The notes under the pieces: model-generated
What the model was told of the DNA's origin: nothing
Seen by the model: the letters and a program-made list of their open reading frames with translations, nothing else
Databases searched by the model: none
NCBI RefSeq assembly: GCF_021646545.1
Contig: NZ_JAKIRP010000024.1
Coordinates: forward strand, 62,001-126,000
Direction: 5' to 3'
From: Chitinophaga filiformis
GTDB lineage: Bacteria; Bacteroidota; Bacteroidia; Chitinophagales; Chitinophagaceae
Length of the DNA stretch: 64,000 nt
Translations under genes and position numbers: made by a program
Shown here: piece by piece, positions 54,701 to 63,921 of the stretch
Position numbering within the stretch: the stretch's first letter is position 1
How the letters are laid out: each line of letters opens with the position of its first letter

Positions 54701-55987
54701 GCAGACCTGCATTACTATAACCAGTCGCTGTTGTTACAGGCTGTGGGAAAGATAGACGCAGATGATCTTAAGGCAGCAGTTACCCGTTTATGGCAGTACC
54801 ATGCCGCACTGCGTACTGTTTTTCCTTTATCAGGCGGGGAGCGTGTGCAACACGTGCTACCAGCGTCTCTTGTTATAGAAGGCATCTTTATTGAACAGGA
54901 AGCTTTCGATCTGAAGGGCCAGACACAGTACTGGCAGCAGCAGTTTGACCTGGCAAGTGGTCCTTTATTCCGCTGCATATTATTCCGTGGAGAAGAGCAG
55001 GACTATGTGTTCCTGCTGGCGCATCACCTCATCATTGACGGCGTATCCTGGCGTATCATCCTGGAACAGTTATCGGGCAATGGGGTACAGGGAGAAAATA
55101 CCTCGGGCTCTTATCTGAAATGGTCGCAGGCCCTTCGGAAGAAAACAGACAGCCTCACTGTACAGGAGATGTCTTACTGGATGGACATGGAGGCAAAGGC
55201 TGCGGAAGACTGGCAGGAGCTGGCGTCTGTTGAGAAAACCTTCCGCCATTTTGATCACCTGCATACCGCGTTGTCAGCCGCCACCACGAGGCAGTTGCTT
55301 TCACTGCCTTTACATACCATGGATGTGACGTTGCAGGAAGTGCAGCTGGCGGCGCTGACGAGTGCTATACAGGCGTGGAGCGGCCGCTCAGGCGTTACCT
55401 TATACCTGGAATCGCATGGGAGGAACAGCACAGAAGATGCAGCATCCTTTGCCGAAACAGTCGGCTGGTTTACAATGAAATACCCGGTGGCATTGCCTTG
55501 TCTGCCGGCGGAACATATGCGTAGCGCTATTCAGCAAACCATCGCTGCCCTGGGAAAGACGCCTGGCAATGGAGAAGGATATCTCTGCATGCGTTACCTG
55601 GGAGAACTGCATACGGGCAGCCAAAGCACAGAGCCCTTTATCACCTTCAACTACCTGGGGCAGCATGACACGGGTGAAGAACAGGCTTTCTCTATTCATG
55701 ATTTATCGCCTTTACAACAGAATGTAGGGCCTGATATTTACATGCCTTCAGCGCTTTACTTTACGCTGATCATTTCAGAAGGTGCGCTGCAGGTAAGTCT
55801 TTCTTATCATCAGTTGTTAGTTACAAAAGATGCAGCCACCCGGTTGTTGCAGCAGTATATCACATGTCTTGAACAGTTCATTCATGCATTAGGAAAATGG
55901 GATGGCCAATTCAAAAGGAAAGTTGCCGGCGCCGAAGTACTTGGACTGAACGAACAGGAATTGGAAGAGATCTTTAATTCACTTTAA
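51725..55987 (+). CDS. NRPS 2: C-like*-A(Asx)-T-E
   Basis: This protein has 1420 residues. Domain 1 (about 1-410) is again condensation-like with a destroyed active site (LVAPTVWLDSWSLRF in place of HHxxxDG). The A domain (415-890) has DLTKIGEVG, the same Asx code as NRPS 1. T Ser926 (GGDSI). The last domain (970-1400) is an epimerisation domain: AHHLIIDGVSW with His1100, ESHGR, ETVGWFT and TFNYLGQ. It adds a D-configured Asx, perhaps beta-hydroxylated. There is no hydroxylase gene directly in front of it, unlike NRPS 1, so one of the two hydroxylases would have to serve it in trans. Confidence 0.88.
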   Translation: MSIHCISPVQKKYFSLKWEQALLHRALFRITTPVTHDIVSRWRDLVSRHGILRTVSTCTSNVSVPFQEVKDEDQTVLTVIADKGHDEGAVIAEWQRVSSLDNTKIRLIVFNDDKGMPAYLGLVAPTVWLDSWSLRFLVQQLITANTPEEEPLQFIQYVEWLESISDEGTDLPQDLEQEPVQTTGTLTLQHGVGNGIYSSYVTTDLKAGDALLEQLEQVAIQQNITPADIWYWAWTNVTARYLKQGTGAAAYISSGRQFDEFKQIPGAFAKGIYSNFRKEDAQDVVRLKERRERFDLYREQLEANAAYSNCTCSFEYLERDHFPEGVLAEMPVCVESLSCHEPFILSFFAEDTAGATRIVLQADENAITAASLEWIRQTLLDDVSRFVTGEAISNPTDIQPLFGAQIPFEFVPVTDTFMATAGRYPDHIALEWDGGSMSYQELLRQSRQLAEVLIVQHRIQPGDRVLINMARTEKLIPVMWAVMLSGATYVPVDKQYPEARIKYIMQQSEAKLAITDGPRTDRSISPEKLFRAADHIEINRQLPRWQPEQPVYILYTSGTTGQPKGCVITMSNLLHYTHWASYYYFSNHPVGTMPLFTPIAFDLTVTAVFCTLLRGAILYICAEETEVSTHLQNAFNTMNAIKLTPSHIRMLPHLGITHTTTDICIVGGEALQESDIAILRSLNPAMKIYNEYGPTECTVGCIVWNVPESFNEILIGEPICNTSACILDAQMQPCTPGIEGEIWIGGSTVGAGYFHDEAKTAARFVDGLYKTGDKGYWLPDGNICYTGRNDDMIKLRGYRIERGEITSVIRNVAGVSDAFVIIRQEELVGYYAGAPELAAAIRKEMEEQLPAYMIPVSLIAMERFPVNVNGKLDIAALPSPEEVRSRDEIVLPRTAQEKMLAQVWETVLQKAPVGIHDHFLGIGGDSIKAIQVVAKMREKGWMLQVGDILRFPTISQLVNYLKEAAHIPVDELADGGSIPLAPLQIKFFRDNTADLHYYNQSLLLQAVGKIDADDLKAAVTRLWQYHAALRTVFPLSGGERVQHVLPASLVIEGIFIEQEAFDLKGQTQYWQQQFDLASGPLFRCILFRGEEQDYVFLLAHHLIIDGVSWRIILEQLSGNGVQGENTSGSYLKWSQALRKKTDSLTVQEMSYWMDMEAKAAEDWQELASVEKTFRHFDHLHTALSAATTRQLLSLPLHTMDVTLQEVQLAALTSAIQAWSGRSGVTLYLESHGRNSTEDAASFAETVGWFTMKYPVALPCLPAEHMRSAIQQTIAALGKTPGNGEGYLCMRYLGELHTGSQSTEPFITFNYLGQHDTGEEQAFSIHDLSPLQQNVGPDIYMPSALYFTLIISEGALQVSLSYHQLLVTKDAATRLLQQYITCLEQFIHALGKWDGQFKRKVAGAEVLGLNEQELEEIFNSL

Positions 55988-55989
55988 AT

Positions 55990-58900
55990 ATGGGCAATTT
56001 AAAAAGCATCCAGATATTGACTCCCCTGCAGGAGGGATTATTATTTCATGCCCTTGCTGATACAGACAGGCAGGCCTATTTCGAACAATACAGCTTTACC
56101 ATGCCGGGCAGTATGGATGCGGAACGTTTCCGCAGCAGCCTGGCAACCGTGATACAACGTCATGATGCCTTAAGGCTGCGTTTTGTAGCCGATAAGGGTG
56201 TAAGGCCGGTGCAGGTAGTGATGGACGAAGTGACGCCGGAACTGAGCTGCCATGCACTGGAAACCGAAGACCAGGTAAAGGCTTTCCTGCAGGCTGACAG
56301 GGAACGGGCATTTGATATACTGGCAGATACTTTGTTCAGAACCGCCATATTACATGTAGGAAATACGTCACGGCTGGTGATCTCTTTCCATCATATCATA
56401 CTGGATGGCTGGAGTTTTGCGATTGTGATGAATGAACTGATTGCCCTGTACCAGGGAAAGACGATCACAAAAGATCCGGTATCATTTACCCGGGTGACAG
56501 ATTACCTGTCGCGGCAGCAGCAGGAGCAAGTAACACAATACTGGCTGGATCACCTGAATATAGAATCTGATTTTCTGACCGGTACACTGACAGAAGCCTT
56601 CATGCAGCCTTCGCTCAATATGGAGCAGGTGTCATTGCAGACAACATTCAGCGAAGCGCTGAGTGCTCAGCTAAAGCAGGCCGCCGCTACTTTACAGGTG
56701 AGTATTAATACCATCCTGTACGGTATCTGGGGGATACTCCTGTCGCGCTATTGCCGGCAAAAGAAGGTCATTGCGGGCCTTACGGTGTCCGGCAGGGAGA
56801 TAGATATTCAACATGCCAGCGATGTTGTTGGCATGTGCATCAATACGGTGCCGTTTGCTTTTGATACAGCCGATAACACGCCAATAGACGACTATTTCAG
56901 CAACATCTCCAGCCGCTTTATCAGCAGTCTGCCATACCAGTATTGTTCTGTTCCTGACATCAGGCGTAAGGCTGGTGTGGAGGGAGAATTGTTTGATCAT
57001 GTGGTGGCGGTGGAAGACTATCCATATGATGAAGCCGGGCTGGCTGAGGGGAATATCTTTGGGTCGGAGGTGTTTGACCGTACCAATTATCCCTTGTCTG
57101 TGCACATCTCCGCAGGCAAACAATTCCTGTGGCGGATCTCTTTCAATGTAGACAGATATCCGCAGGCACTTATTCAACAGGTACTGGATCACCTGCTTGT
57201 GATAGGCGAACAGGTGGCGCAGGGTATCAGCAAGGGTAAACGGCTCTCAGACATAAAGATCTGGGGAGACGAACGTACCAGTGAGCTCATTCACAGTTTC
57301 AATAATACAGACGGATACTTCCCGGCAGATAAGACCTTGTTGTCGTTCTACTACGAGTTACTGGAGAAGCAGTCGCCGGTAAGGATTGAGGACGAAGAAC
57401 ATCGCCTCTCTATTGCAGACCTTGAGGCTTACAGCAATGCTGTACAGCATGCCCTGGCGCAGGCGGGCGTAGGAAGAGGGGATACCGTAGCGATATGTTG
57501 TAAGCGCTCTGTGTGGCTGGAAGTAGCCATCATGTCCATATTGAAGCGGGCAGGTACTTATGTGCCGATAGACCTGCGGATGCCGGAAGACCGTATTGCC
57601 TTTGTACTGCAGGATGCCCAGGTAAAGATCGTGCTGGGGTGGGGCGAACCGCTGATTAACAGTGATGTTCCTTACATTGATATGGCCGCAGTGATACAGT
57701 TGCCGGTTACGGAGTATAGTCCCGTGATCATGCCACTGGTAACTGATCCTGTTTATATTATCTACACATCGGGTTCTACCGGCATGCCTAAAGGTGTGGT
57801 AGTAGAGCATAGCGCCGTGGTGAACAGGATGTACTGGATGCAGCAGGACTTTCCTTTGTCGAAAGATGATTGCATCCTGCAGAAGACAAGTATCGGTTTC
57901 GATGTGTCTGTATGGGAGTTGTTCCACTGGTTATTCTCCGGTTGTACTACCTTCTTCCTGGCGCCGGGCAAGGAAAGCGAGCCGTATGAAATAGTGCGCA
58001 CCATCAAAGATCATCATGTAACGGTGACGCATTTTGTGCCTTCGATGCTGGCCCTGTTCATGGAGACAGTGATACATGAAAGCCTGGTGGCCGACTGTGC
58101 TTCGCTACGCCTCGTGTTTGCAAGCGGGGAAGCACTGTTGTACGCGGCTATGCAACAGTTCAATGAACATATCTATCAGCATACAGGCGCTATCCTGGTG
58201 AACCTGTATGGGCCTACAGAAGCGACGGTCGACTGTACGGGCTTTACCTGTTCTCCCTGGAAGGAAGCGTACAGGTATATCCCCATCGGTAAACCGCTGC
58301 TGAATACAAGGGCTTATATCCTTGATGAACACCAGGCATTATTGCCGCCATGGATAAGCGGGGAGCTGTGTATTGCAGGAACAGGGGTAGCCAGGGGATA
58401 TATCGGCAGGGAACAACTGACTGCTGAAAAGTTCCTGCCGGATCCCTTCGTGGAAAACGCACGCATGTATAAAACAGGCGACCTGGCCATGTGGAATGAT
58501 GATGGAGAACTGATCTACCTGGGCAGGATAGACCAGCAGGTAAAACTGAACGGACAGCGTATTGAACCCGGGGATATAGAGGCCAAACTCCTGTTGGTGG
58601 AAGGCATCAGGGAAGCGGTGGTGTTGCTGATGAAAAGGGATGACGGTGCATCCTTCCTTTATGCATTTTATACGGGAGAAGAAGTACCTGCGTCCGTTAT
58701 CCGGGCAACAATGACGAAGCAGTTGCCGGTTTATATGATCCCTTCGGGTTTCAAACGTATAGAAGAGATCCCCCGTTTAAACAGCGGAAAGATCAACCGT
58801 AAGCAGCTGTCTGCCCTGCTGAAAGAACAGGAAGAACGCGAGCCGGTGAGCAGACGTTTAGAGCATGACGAAACCGCTACAAAACTATTGCAGGTGTGGG

Positions 58901-61900
58901 CGCAGGTGATCGGTCATGAGGTAGACCCTGAAAGGGATTTCTTTGCCAACGGTGCGCATAGTCTGACAGCTGTGAGGATGATGTCGGCTATTAAGCGGAA
59001 CTTCGGCGTACAGATCTCCTTGCCGGATATTCTGCAGCATGCTACACTCGAGAAGCTATCGGCTTATATTAAAGCTGCCAGTCCTTCGAAGGCGGCCGCC
59101 ATTACAAGTGTTGCGGCTCCGGATACACTGCCCTTAATGCCTTCTCAGGAGAGCATCTATGTGTTGGATAGCCTGTCGGATATTGGCTTCAGCTACTATG
59201 TACCTGCCCTCATAAAACTGGATCAGAAACCGGAAGAACAGCGATTGTTGCTGGCAGTAGCGCAATTGCTGGAAAGGTATTCTGTGCTTCGTACCAGGTT
59301 CATTGAAAAAGACGAACAGGTGCTGCAGCAGATACTACCCGTGAAAGAAGTGTATGATGCTTTTATACGCACAGGCAGTATCAGGGCGATCGCTTTACCT
59401 AAAGTATCTCCCGTACAGGCATTCAATGCGCAAAGGGAAGTGATAGACATCGGTCAGGCTCCCTTGTTCAGGTTGTACCTGTTGCAGCACAATAACGCTT
59501 TCTATCTCCTGCTGGATGCACACCATCTTATCACGGACGAATTGTCCAATACCATTTTCGTAGCAGACCTGATGCGGTTGTACAGACAGGAGCCGGTGCA
59601 GCCTCCCGTGTTGCAGTATCACGATGTGGCGATGTGGTATCATAGTACCTATCTGAAAGGCGAACTGTATCAGAAGGACAAAACATGGTGGAGCAGATAC
59701 CTGGAGGTGATACCTCCAATGCCATCCCTGCCTGCCGCTAAAGCGCAGGATGGTTCGCCTTTTGAAGGAACCGTGTTCCGCCCCGTATTGCCGCCTGGCG
59801 TTGTGCAACGGATCAGGGCTTTATCTGCGAAACTGGGTGTAACGGATTTTACATTGATCTTCTCCGCTTTTCATATTGTATTGTCGGGGTATACGGAAGA
59901 CAATCGTCTGCTGTGCGGATTGCCCTTCTCCAACAGGATGACAGATGAGATGCAGGATGTGACCGGTTTTATGGTGAGCACACTGCCATTTTATGCAAAG
60001 CTGGACCCGGCAGCATCCTTCGGTGAATATGTGCATGCTACCGGTGTAGGACTGGCGCAGGTAATGGAACATTCCTGGTATCCGCCGGCACATATACTGC
60101 GCGACAAGCAGCTGTCAAGATATGGTAGTAAACACCCTTTAATCAATATCCTCTTTAACTACGTCGTAGCCGCAGAGGGAAGTTCCGCCCGCGAAGGATT
60201 GGACCCTGCAGCAGAATCGGGTGCACGCTTTGACCTGAGCATCGAGATAACAGAGGTGGACAATACATTCACACTCTCCTTTATTCATGCAACTCACCTG
60301 GTGGACGCCGCATTGCCGGTACAGCTGTATAATGCGTTCTGTACCCTGTTGCAGGCGAGTCCGATGTTGCAGGACCTGACTATTGCCGACCTGCAGGCAC
60401 TGACGCCTCCAATGGGTGTAGATACAGCGGGTGTGACTTATGCGCCGCCCGCCGTGGTACAGGTGCCGGCAGATGTGGAAGAGAAGGTGGCAGACCTGTT
60501 CAGGGAGATGCTGCAATTAAAGACAGTGTCACCGGAGGATGACTTCTTCCTGTCCGGCGGACAGAGCCTGCTCGCAATTAAACTCGTAAGCAGGATCAGG
60601 GAGCAGTTCAATATCCCCATCAGCTTATTCGATGTGTTCAAATATCCCCGCCTGTATGATCTGGCCATGTATGTGGCTTCACAGCAGCACAGGGCCACCT
60701 ATATTATCCCGCATGTAGGGGAACAGGCTTTCTATAGTGTATCGCCCTTACAGCGGCGCTTATGGTTCCTGCAGCAGCGGGAGCCGGAGAACATCTCCTA
60801 CAACATGACGACGGCATTCAAAGTATCAACGTCGCTGAAAAGAGATATGCTGGAAGCTGCTTTTGAAGCGCTTGTACAGCGGCATGACCAGTTAAGGGCC
60901 GCGTTTGTGTTACAGGAGAATGGGCCGGTGGTACAGCTGAGCGAACTACCTGAATCATTTGCATACCTGACCTTCCTGCAGGGAGAAAGATCTGTTGAAG
61001 AGATCATGGACCTGGCGAAGGTGTTCAGCAATACGCCTTTCAAACTGGACCAGGCGCCATTGTTCCGGGTGCTGATCATGGAAAATGACAGTCGGCATTT
61101 TTACCTGGTGATCAACCTGCATCATATCATTGCGGATGGCTGGTCTATAGGTGTACTGCTGTCAGACCTGTTAAACATTTACGAGGCGAAAGTGGCTGGA
61201 ACGGCTGCTTCCCTGGCGCCAATGCCGTTACGTTATGTAGATATCGCACAATGGATGGCGGGGCAGTCGCAGGCTGTGATGGAAAGCGCAGCCGCCTATT
61301 GGCTGAAGAAGATCAGTTCCGGTATTGAGCATTCGGTATTCCCTTACAAGACGTCTGATGATGAGGTAGAAGGGATCACTCTGCATCATGTGCTTCCGGA
61401 AACGCTTTCGCAGAAGGTGTTGCAACTGGCCAGAAGGCGGCAGGTAACAGACTTCCAGTTGCTTCTGTTCAGCTTTGCTATGTTACAGGCAAGACTGTCG
61501 GGTACCGGTCATTTTGTGATAGGCAGTTCTGTATCCGGAAGAACAAATACCAGCATGGAGCCAGTGGTAGGGTTCTTTGTGAACATGCTGCCGGTGGTAG
61601 TAAACGTGGACAGGCAGGCGACTGTCAGGAAAGCACTGCAGGACTTTGCTTCGGGCATCCGGCAGGATATGCATCATATGGATATCTCCTTTGACGAACT
61701 GTCTGCACTGGTGAAAAAGGAAAGTGGGATACAGTTGTCTGAATACATCAACACCCGCTTCGTATATAATGACTTCGGCACGCAGGAGCATCAGCGGAGC
61801 AGTATCGAAGCAGAGGAGATCGAGGTGGTGATGGAAGGTAGCAAGTTTGACCTCAGTTTTACCGTGCAGCCATACAGGAATAGTTTTTCGCTCAACGTAG

Positions 61901-62088
61901 AATATAAAGCAGGTAAGTATACCAGGGCGGTGATCATTTCCTACGTAAAACAATGGGAACAACTGCTGGAACAGCTTTGTGAACAGGAAGAGGTGTCCGT
62001 TGAAACGCTGCTAACCCATCACTGGGATGATACAGCGGTGAAGCTCAAAACGAAGTCGCATGAATTACTAAAAAGCATGAAAAAGTGA
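55990..62088 (+). CDS. NRPS 3: C-A(Ser)-T-C-T-C, with an A-less module
   Basis: This protein has 2032 residues and starts 2 bp after NRPS 2. C1 (about 1-430) has HHIILDGWS (His134) and, following an E domain, should be a D-to-L condensing type. The A domain code DVWHFSLVD is that of serine. T1 Ser991 (GAHSL). C2 (1040-1460) has HHLITDELS, Glu in place of Gly after the Asp (D1183, E1184). T2 Ser1526 (GGQSL) follows at once with no A domain between. C3 (1580-2000) has HHIIADGWS (His1711). The second module must be loaded in trans, skipped, or used for a modification step. The chain passes to the next NRPS at the right edge. Confidence 0.88.
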   Translation: MGNLKSIQILTPLQEGLLFHALADTDRQAYFEQYSFTMPGSMDAERFRSSLATVIQRHDALRLRFVADKGVRPVQVVMDEVTPELSCHALETEDQVKAFLQADRERAFDILADTLFRTAILHVGNTSRLVISFHHIILDGWSFAIVMNELIALYQGKTITKDPVSFTRVTDYLSRQQQEQVTQYWLDHLNIESDFLTGTLTEAFMQPSLNMEQVSLQTTFSEALSAQLKQAAATLQVSINTILYGIWGILLSRYCRQKKVIAGLTVSGREIDIQHASDVVGMCINTVPFAFDTADNTPIDDYFSNISSRFISSLPYQYCSVPDIRRKAGVEGELFDHVVAVEDYPYDEAGLAEGNIFGSEVFDRTNYPLSVHISAGKQFLWRISFNVDRYPQALIQQVLDHLLVIGEQVAQGISKGKRLSDIKIWGDERTSELIHSFNNTDGYFPADKTLLSFYYELLEKQSPVRIEDEEHRLSIADLEAYSNAVQHALAQAGVGRGDTVAICCKRSVWLEVAIMSILKRAGTYVPIDLRMPEDRIAFVLQDAQVKIVLGWGEPLINSDVPYIDMAAVIQLPVTEYSPVIMPLVTDPVYIIYTSGSTGMPKGVVVEHSAVVNRMYWMQQDFPLSKDDCILQKTSIGFDVSVWELFHWLFSGCTTFFLAPGKESEPYEIVRTIKDHHVTVTHFVPSMLALFMETVIHESLVADCASLRLVFASGEALLYAAMQQFNEHIYQHTGAILVNLYGPTEATVDCTGFTCSPWKEAYRYIPIGKPLLNTRAYILDEHQALLPPWISGELCIAGTGVARGYIGREQLTAEKFLPDPFVENARMYKTGDLAMWNDDGELIYLGRIDQQVKLNGQRIEPGDIEAKLLLVEGIREAVVLLMKRDDGASFLYAFYTGEEVPASVIRATMTKQLPVYMIPSGFKRIEEIPRLNSGKINRKQLSALLKEQEEREPVSRRLEHDETATKLLQVWAQVIGHEVDPERDFFANGAHSLTAVRMMSAIKRNFGVQISLPDILQHATLEKLSAYIKAASPSKAAAITSVAAPDTLPLMPSQESIYVLDSLSDIGFSYYVPALIKLDQKPEEQRLLLAVAQLLERYSVLRTRFIEKDEQVLQQILPVKEVYDAFIRTGSIRAIALPKVSPVQAFNAQREVIDIGQAPLFRLYLLQHNNAFYLLLDAHHLITDELSNTIFVADLMRLYRQEPVQPPVLQYHDVAMWYHSTYLKGELYQKDKTWWSRYLEVIPPMPSLPAAKAQDGSPFEGTVFRPVLPPGVVQRIRALSAKLGVTDFTLIFSAFHIVLSGYTEDNRLLCGLPFSNRMTDEMQDVTGFMVSTLPFYAKLDPAASFGEYVHATGVGLAQVMEHSWYPPAHILRDKQLSRYGSKHPLINILFNYVVAAEGSSAREGLDPAAESGARFDLSIEITEVDNTFTLSFIHATHLVDAALPVQLYNAFCTLLQASPMLQDLTIADLQALTPPMGVDTAGVTYAPPAVVQVPADVEEKVADLFREMLQLKTVSPEDDFFLSGGQSLLAIKLVSRIREQFNIPISLFDVFKYPRLYDLAMYVASQQHRATYIIPHVGEQAFYSVSPLQRRLWFLQQREPENISYNMTTAFKVSTSLKRDMLEAAFEALVQRHDQLRAAFVLQENGPVVQLSELPESFAYLTFLQGERSVEEIMDLAKVFSNTPFKLDQAPLFRVLIMENDSRHFYLVINLHHIIADGWSIGVLLSDLLNIYEAKVAGTAASLAPMPLRYVDIAQWMAGQSQAVMESAAAYWLKKISSGIEHSVFPYKTSDDEVEGITLHHVLPETLSQKVLQLARRRQVTDFQLLLFSFAMLQARLSGTGHFVIGSSVSGRTNTSMEPVVGFFVNMLPVVVNVDRQATVRKALQDFASGIRQDMHHMDISFDELSALVKKESGIQLSEYINTRFVYNDFGTQEHQRSSIEAEEIEVVMEGSKFDLSFTVQPYRNSFSLNVEYKAGKYTRAVIISYVKQWEQLLEQLCEQEEVSVETLLTHHWDDTAVKLKTKSHELLKSMKK

Positions 62089-62090
62089 AT

Positions 62091-63905
62091 ATGAAAAACC
62101 AGGATATTTTGCAGTCATTGAAGCGGGCCATAGCCCGTCCTGTTCAGCAAAGGCAGGTACGTGAGGAGATTGTACGCGGTAATGAGCGCGGTACGCCTTA
62201 TGTAGTGCTGAGTGCCGGTAGTGAGGACCTGCAACTGAAAGAATGGCTGCAGACGAATAAGGCACAAGTGGATAAGCTATATAAAGAGTATGGCGCTATT
62301 CTTTTCCGTGGATTTACCATCGGTGATGAAGATGCTTTTCAGCAGATCTGCCAGTCATATGCAACCCGTTTGCTGGATTATGCGGAGCCATCTACGCCGC
62401 GTACCAAGGTGGGAGATAAAGTGTACACATCGACGGAATATCCGAAGGAAAGATCGATCCCCTTCCATAATGAGCATTCTTATACAAACACCTGGCCTGG
62501 CAAGATATGGTTCTATTGCAAGGAAAATGCAGCAACAGGAGGAGAGACGCCTATCGCTGATTCTGCGCTGGTGTATAAGCTGATGCCTGCTGCTGTAAGA
62601 GAAAAATTCGAAAGTTCCGGTGTGCGTTATGTGCGCACTTTTCATAAGGACATAGACCTCAGCTGGCAGAAGGTGTTTGGTACAGAAGACAGGGAGGAGG
62701 TAAAGCAATATTGTGAGAAAAGAGGAATGAGTTTTCAATGGAAAGACAACGACGTATTACAGACCAGCTATACCGCACAGGCAACAGCGGTACATCCGGT
62801 AACAGGCGAGAAGGTCTGGTTTAACCAGGCGCACCTGTTTAACCTGATGAACCTCGATGAGGATACACGTTCTTCCCTGGTGAGTTTATTAGGCGAAGCG
62901 AATGTACCGAGGAACAGTTTCCTCGGAGATGGCACCGCTTTGAGCCGCGAAGATTTTGACAGTATCATGGCCGCATATGAACAGGCGGCCATTGTATTCC
63001 CCTGGAAAAACGGGGATGTGCTGTTGTTGGACAATATGCGCTTTGCGCATAGCAGGAAGCCTTTTACCGGCAACCGAAAGGTGCTGGTGGCCATGTCTGA
63101 TCCTATTGAGGGAACATCGAATGTGGTGGCGAATACGCGCCGTAATACCGCTGCTTTCTTCAGTAAGAAAGAACGTCCGCAGACGGTTCCCTGGTTGCGC
63201 TACCGGCTGGCAGCACTGTATCGTATACTGGCGATGGAGAAACTGGATGAAGGCATCAGCGGACATATTTCCATGAAGGTGCCCGGCAGGGAAGACGCTT
63301 TCTGGGTAAACCCCTTCGGGCTTTTCTTTGAGGAAGTTACTCCCGATAACCTGATCACGGTAGATGGAAAGGGCAATGTACTGGAAGGCGATTACCCGGT
63401 GAATGTAGCCGGCTTCTGCATCCATGCAGCCCTGCACCAGGGGCGGCCAGATACGCATTGCATTGTGCATACACATTCGCCTCATGCTACCTTATATGCG
63501 TCCCTCGGCCGGCAGATACAGCCGGTGAACCAGACCAGCTGTATGTTCTTTGAAGACCATGCATTATATGAGGAATATAATGGTCCGGTGTTGTCGCTTG
63601 CTGAAGGGCAGCAACTGGTGAAAGCTGCCGGCAATAATCATACACTGTTGTTGCGTAACCATGGTACGCTCACTATGGCAGCAGAACTGGAAACGGCCGC
63701 CATCCTGATGATTGCGGCGGAGCAGTCATGTGAGGCCAACCTGATGGCCATGCAGGCCGGTACCGTCAAACTCGTAGATCCGGAGGTAGCCCGGCTTACC
63801 CGGCAGTGGATCGCTAATCCACTGGGCCTGCAGATAGAATTTGATGCTTACATGCGGAAGGCAGAACGTTTTTACCCCGACCTGATCCAATATAAACCGC
63901 TTTAA
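62091..63905 (+). CDS. TauD/SyrP-like hydroxylase fused to a class II aldolase
   Basis: This protein has about 604 residues. The ATG at 62091 is preferred over a GTG at 62085. Residues 1-335 are a second SyrP-like dioxygenase with His126 and Glu128 (FHNEHSYTN) and His320 (FAHSRKPF). Residues about 355-604 are a class II aldolase/adducin domain: GISGHISMKV, zinc ligands His460 and His462 (VHTHSPHATLYASLG) and RNHGTLTMA. The aldolase half could cleave or form a C-C bond at the beta-hydroxy acid made by the first half, for example a retro-aldol or a glycine-type addition. It may also only be structural. It stands between NRPS 3 and the next NRPS. Confidence 0.85.
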   Translation: MKNQDILQSLKRAIARPVQQRQVREEIVRGNERGTPYVVLSAGSEDLQLKEWLQTNKAQVDKLYKEYGAILFRGFTIGDEDAFQQICQSYATRLLDYAEPSTPRTKVGDKVYTSTEYPKERSIPFHNEHSYTNTWPGKIWFYCKENAATGGETPIADSALVYKLMPAAVREKFESSGVRYVRTFHKDIDLSWQKVFGTEDREEVKQYCEKRGMSFQWKDNDVLQTSYTAQATAVHPVTGEKVWFNQAHLFNLMNLDEDTRSSLVSLLGEANVPRNSFLGDGTALSREDFDSIMAAYEQAAIVFPWKNGDVLLLDNMRFAHSRKPFTGNRKVLVAMSDPIEGTSNVVANTRRNTAAFFSKKERPQTVPWLRYRLAALYRILAMEKLDEGISGHISMKVPGREDAFWVNPFGLFFEEVTPDNLITVDGKGNVLEGDYPVNVAGFCIHAALHQGRPDTHCIVHTHSPHATLYASLGRQIQPVNQTSCMFFEDHALYEEYNGPVLSLAEGQQLVKAAGNNHTLLLRNHGTLTMAAELETAAILMIAAEQSCEANLMAMQAGTVKLVDPEVARLTRQWIANPLGLQIEFDAYMRKAERFYPDLIQYKPL

Positions 63906-63921
63906 TAAACTGACAGATACA

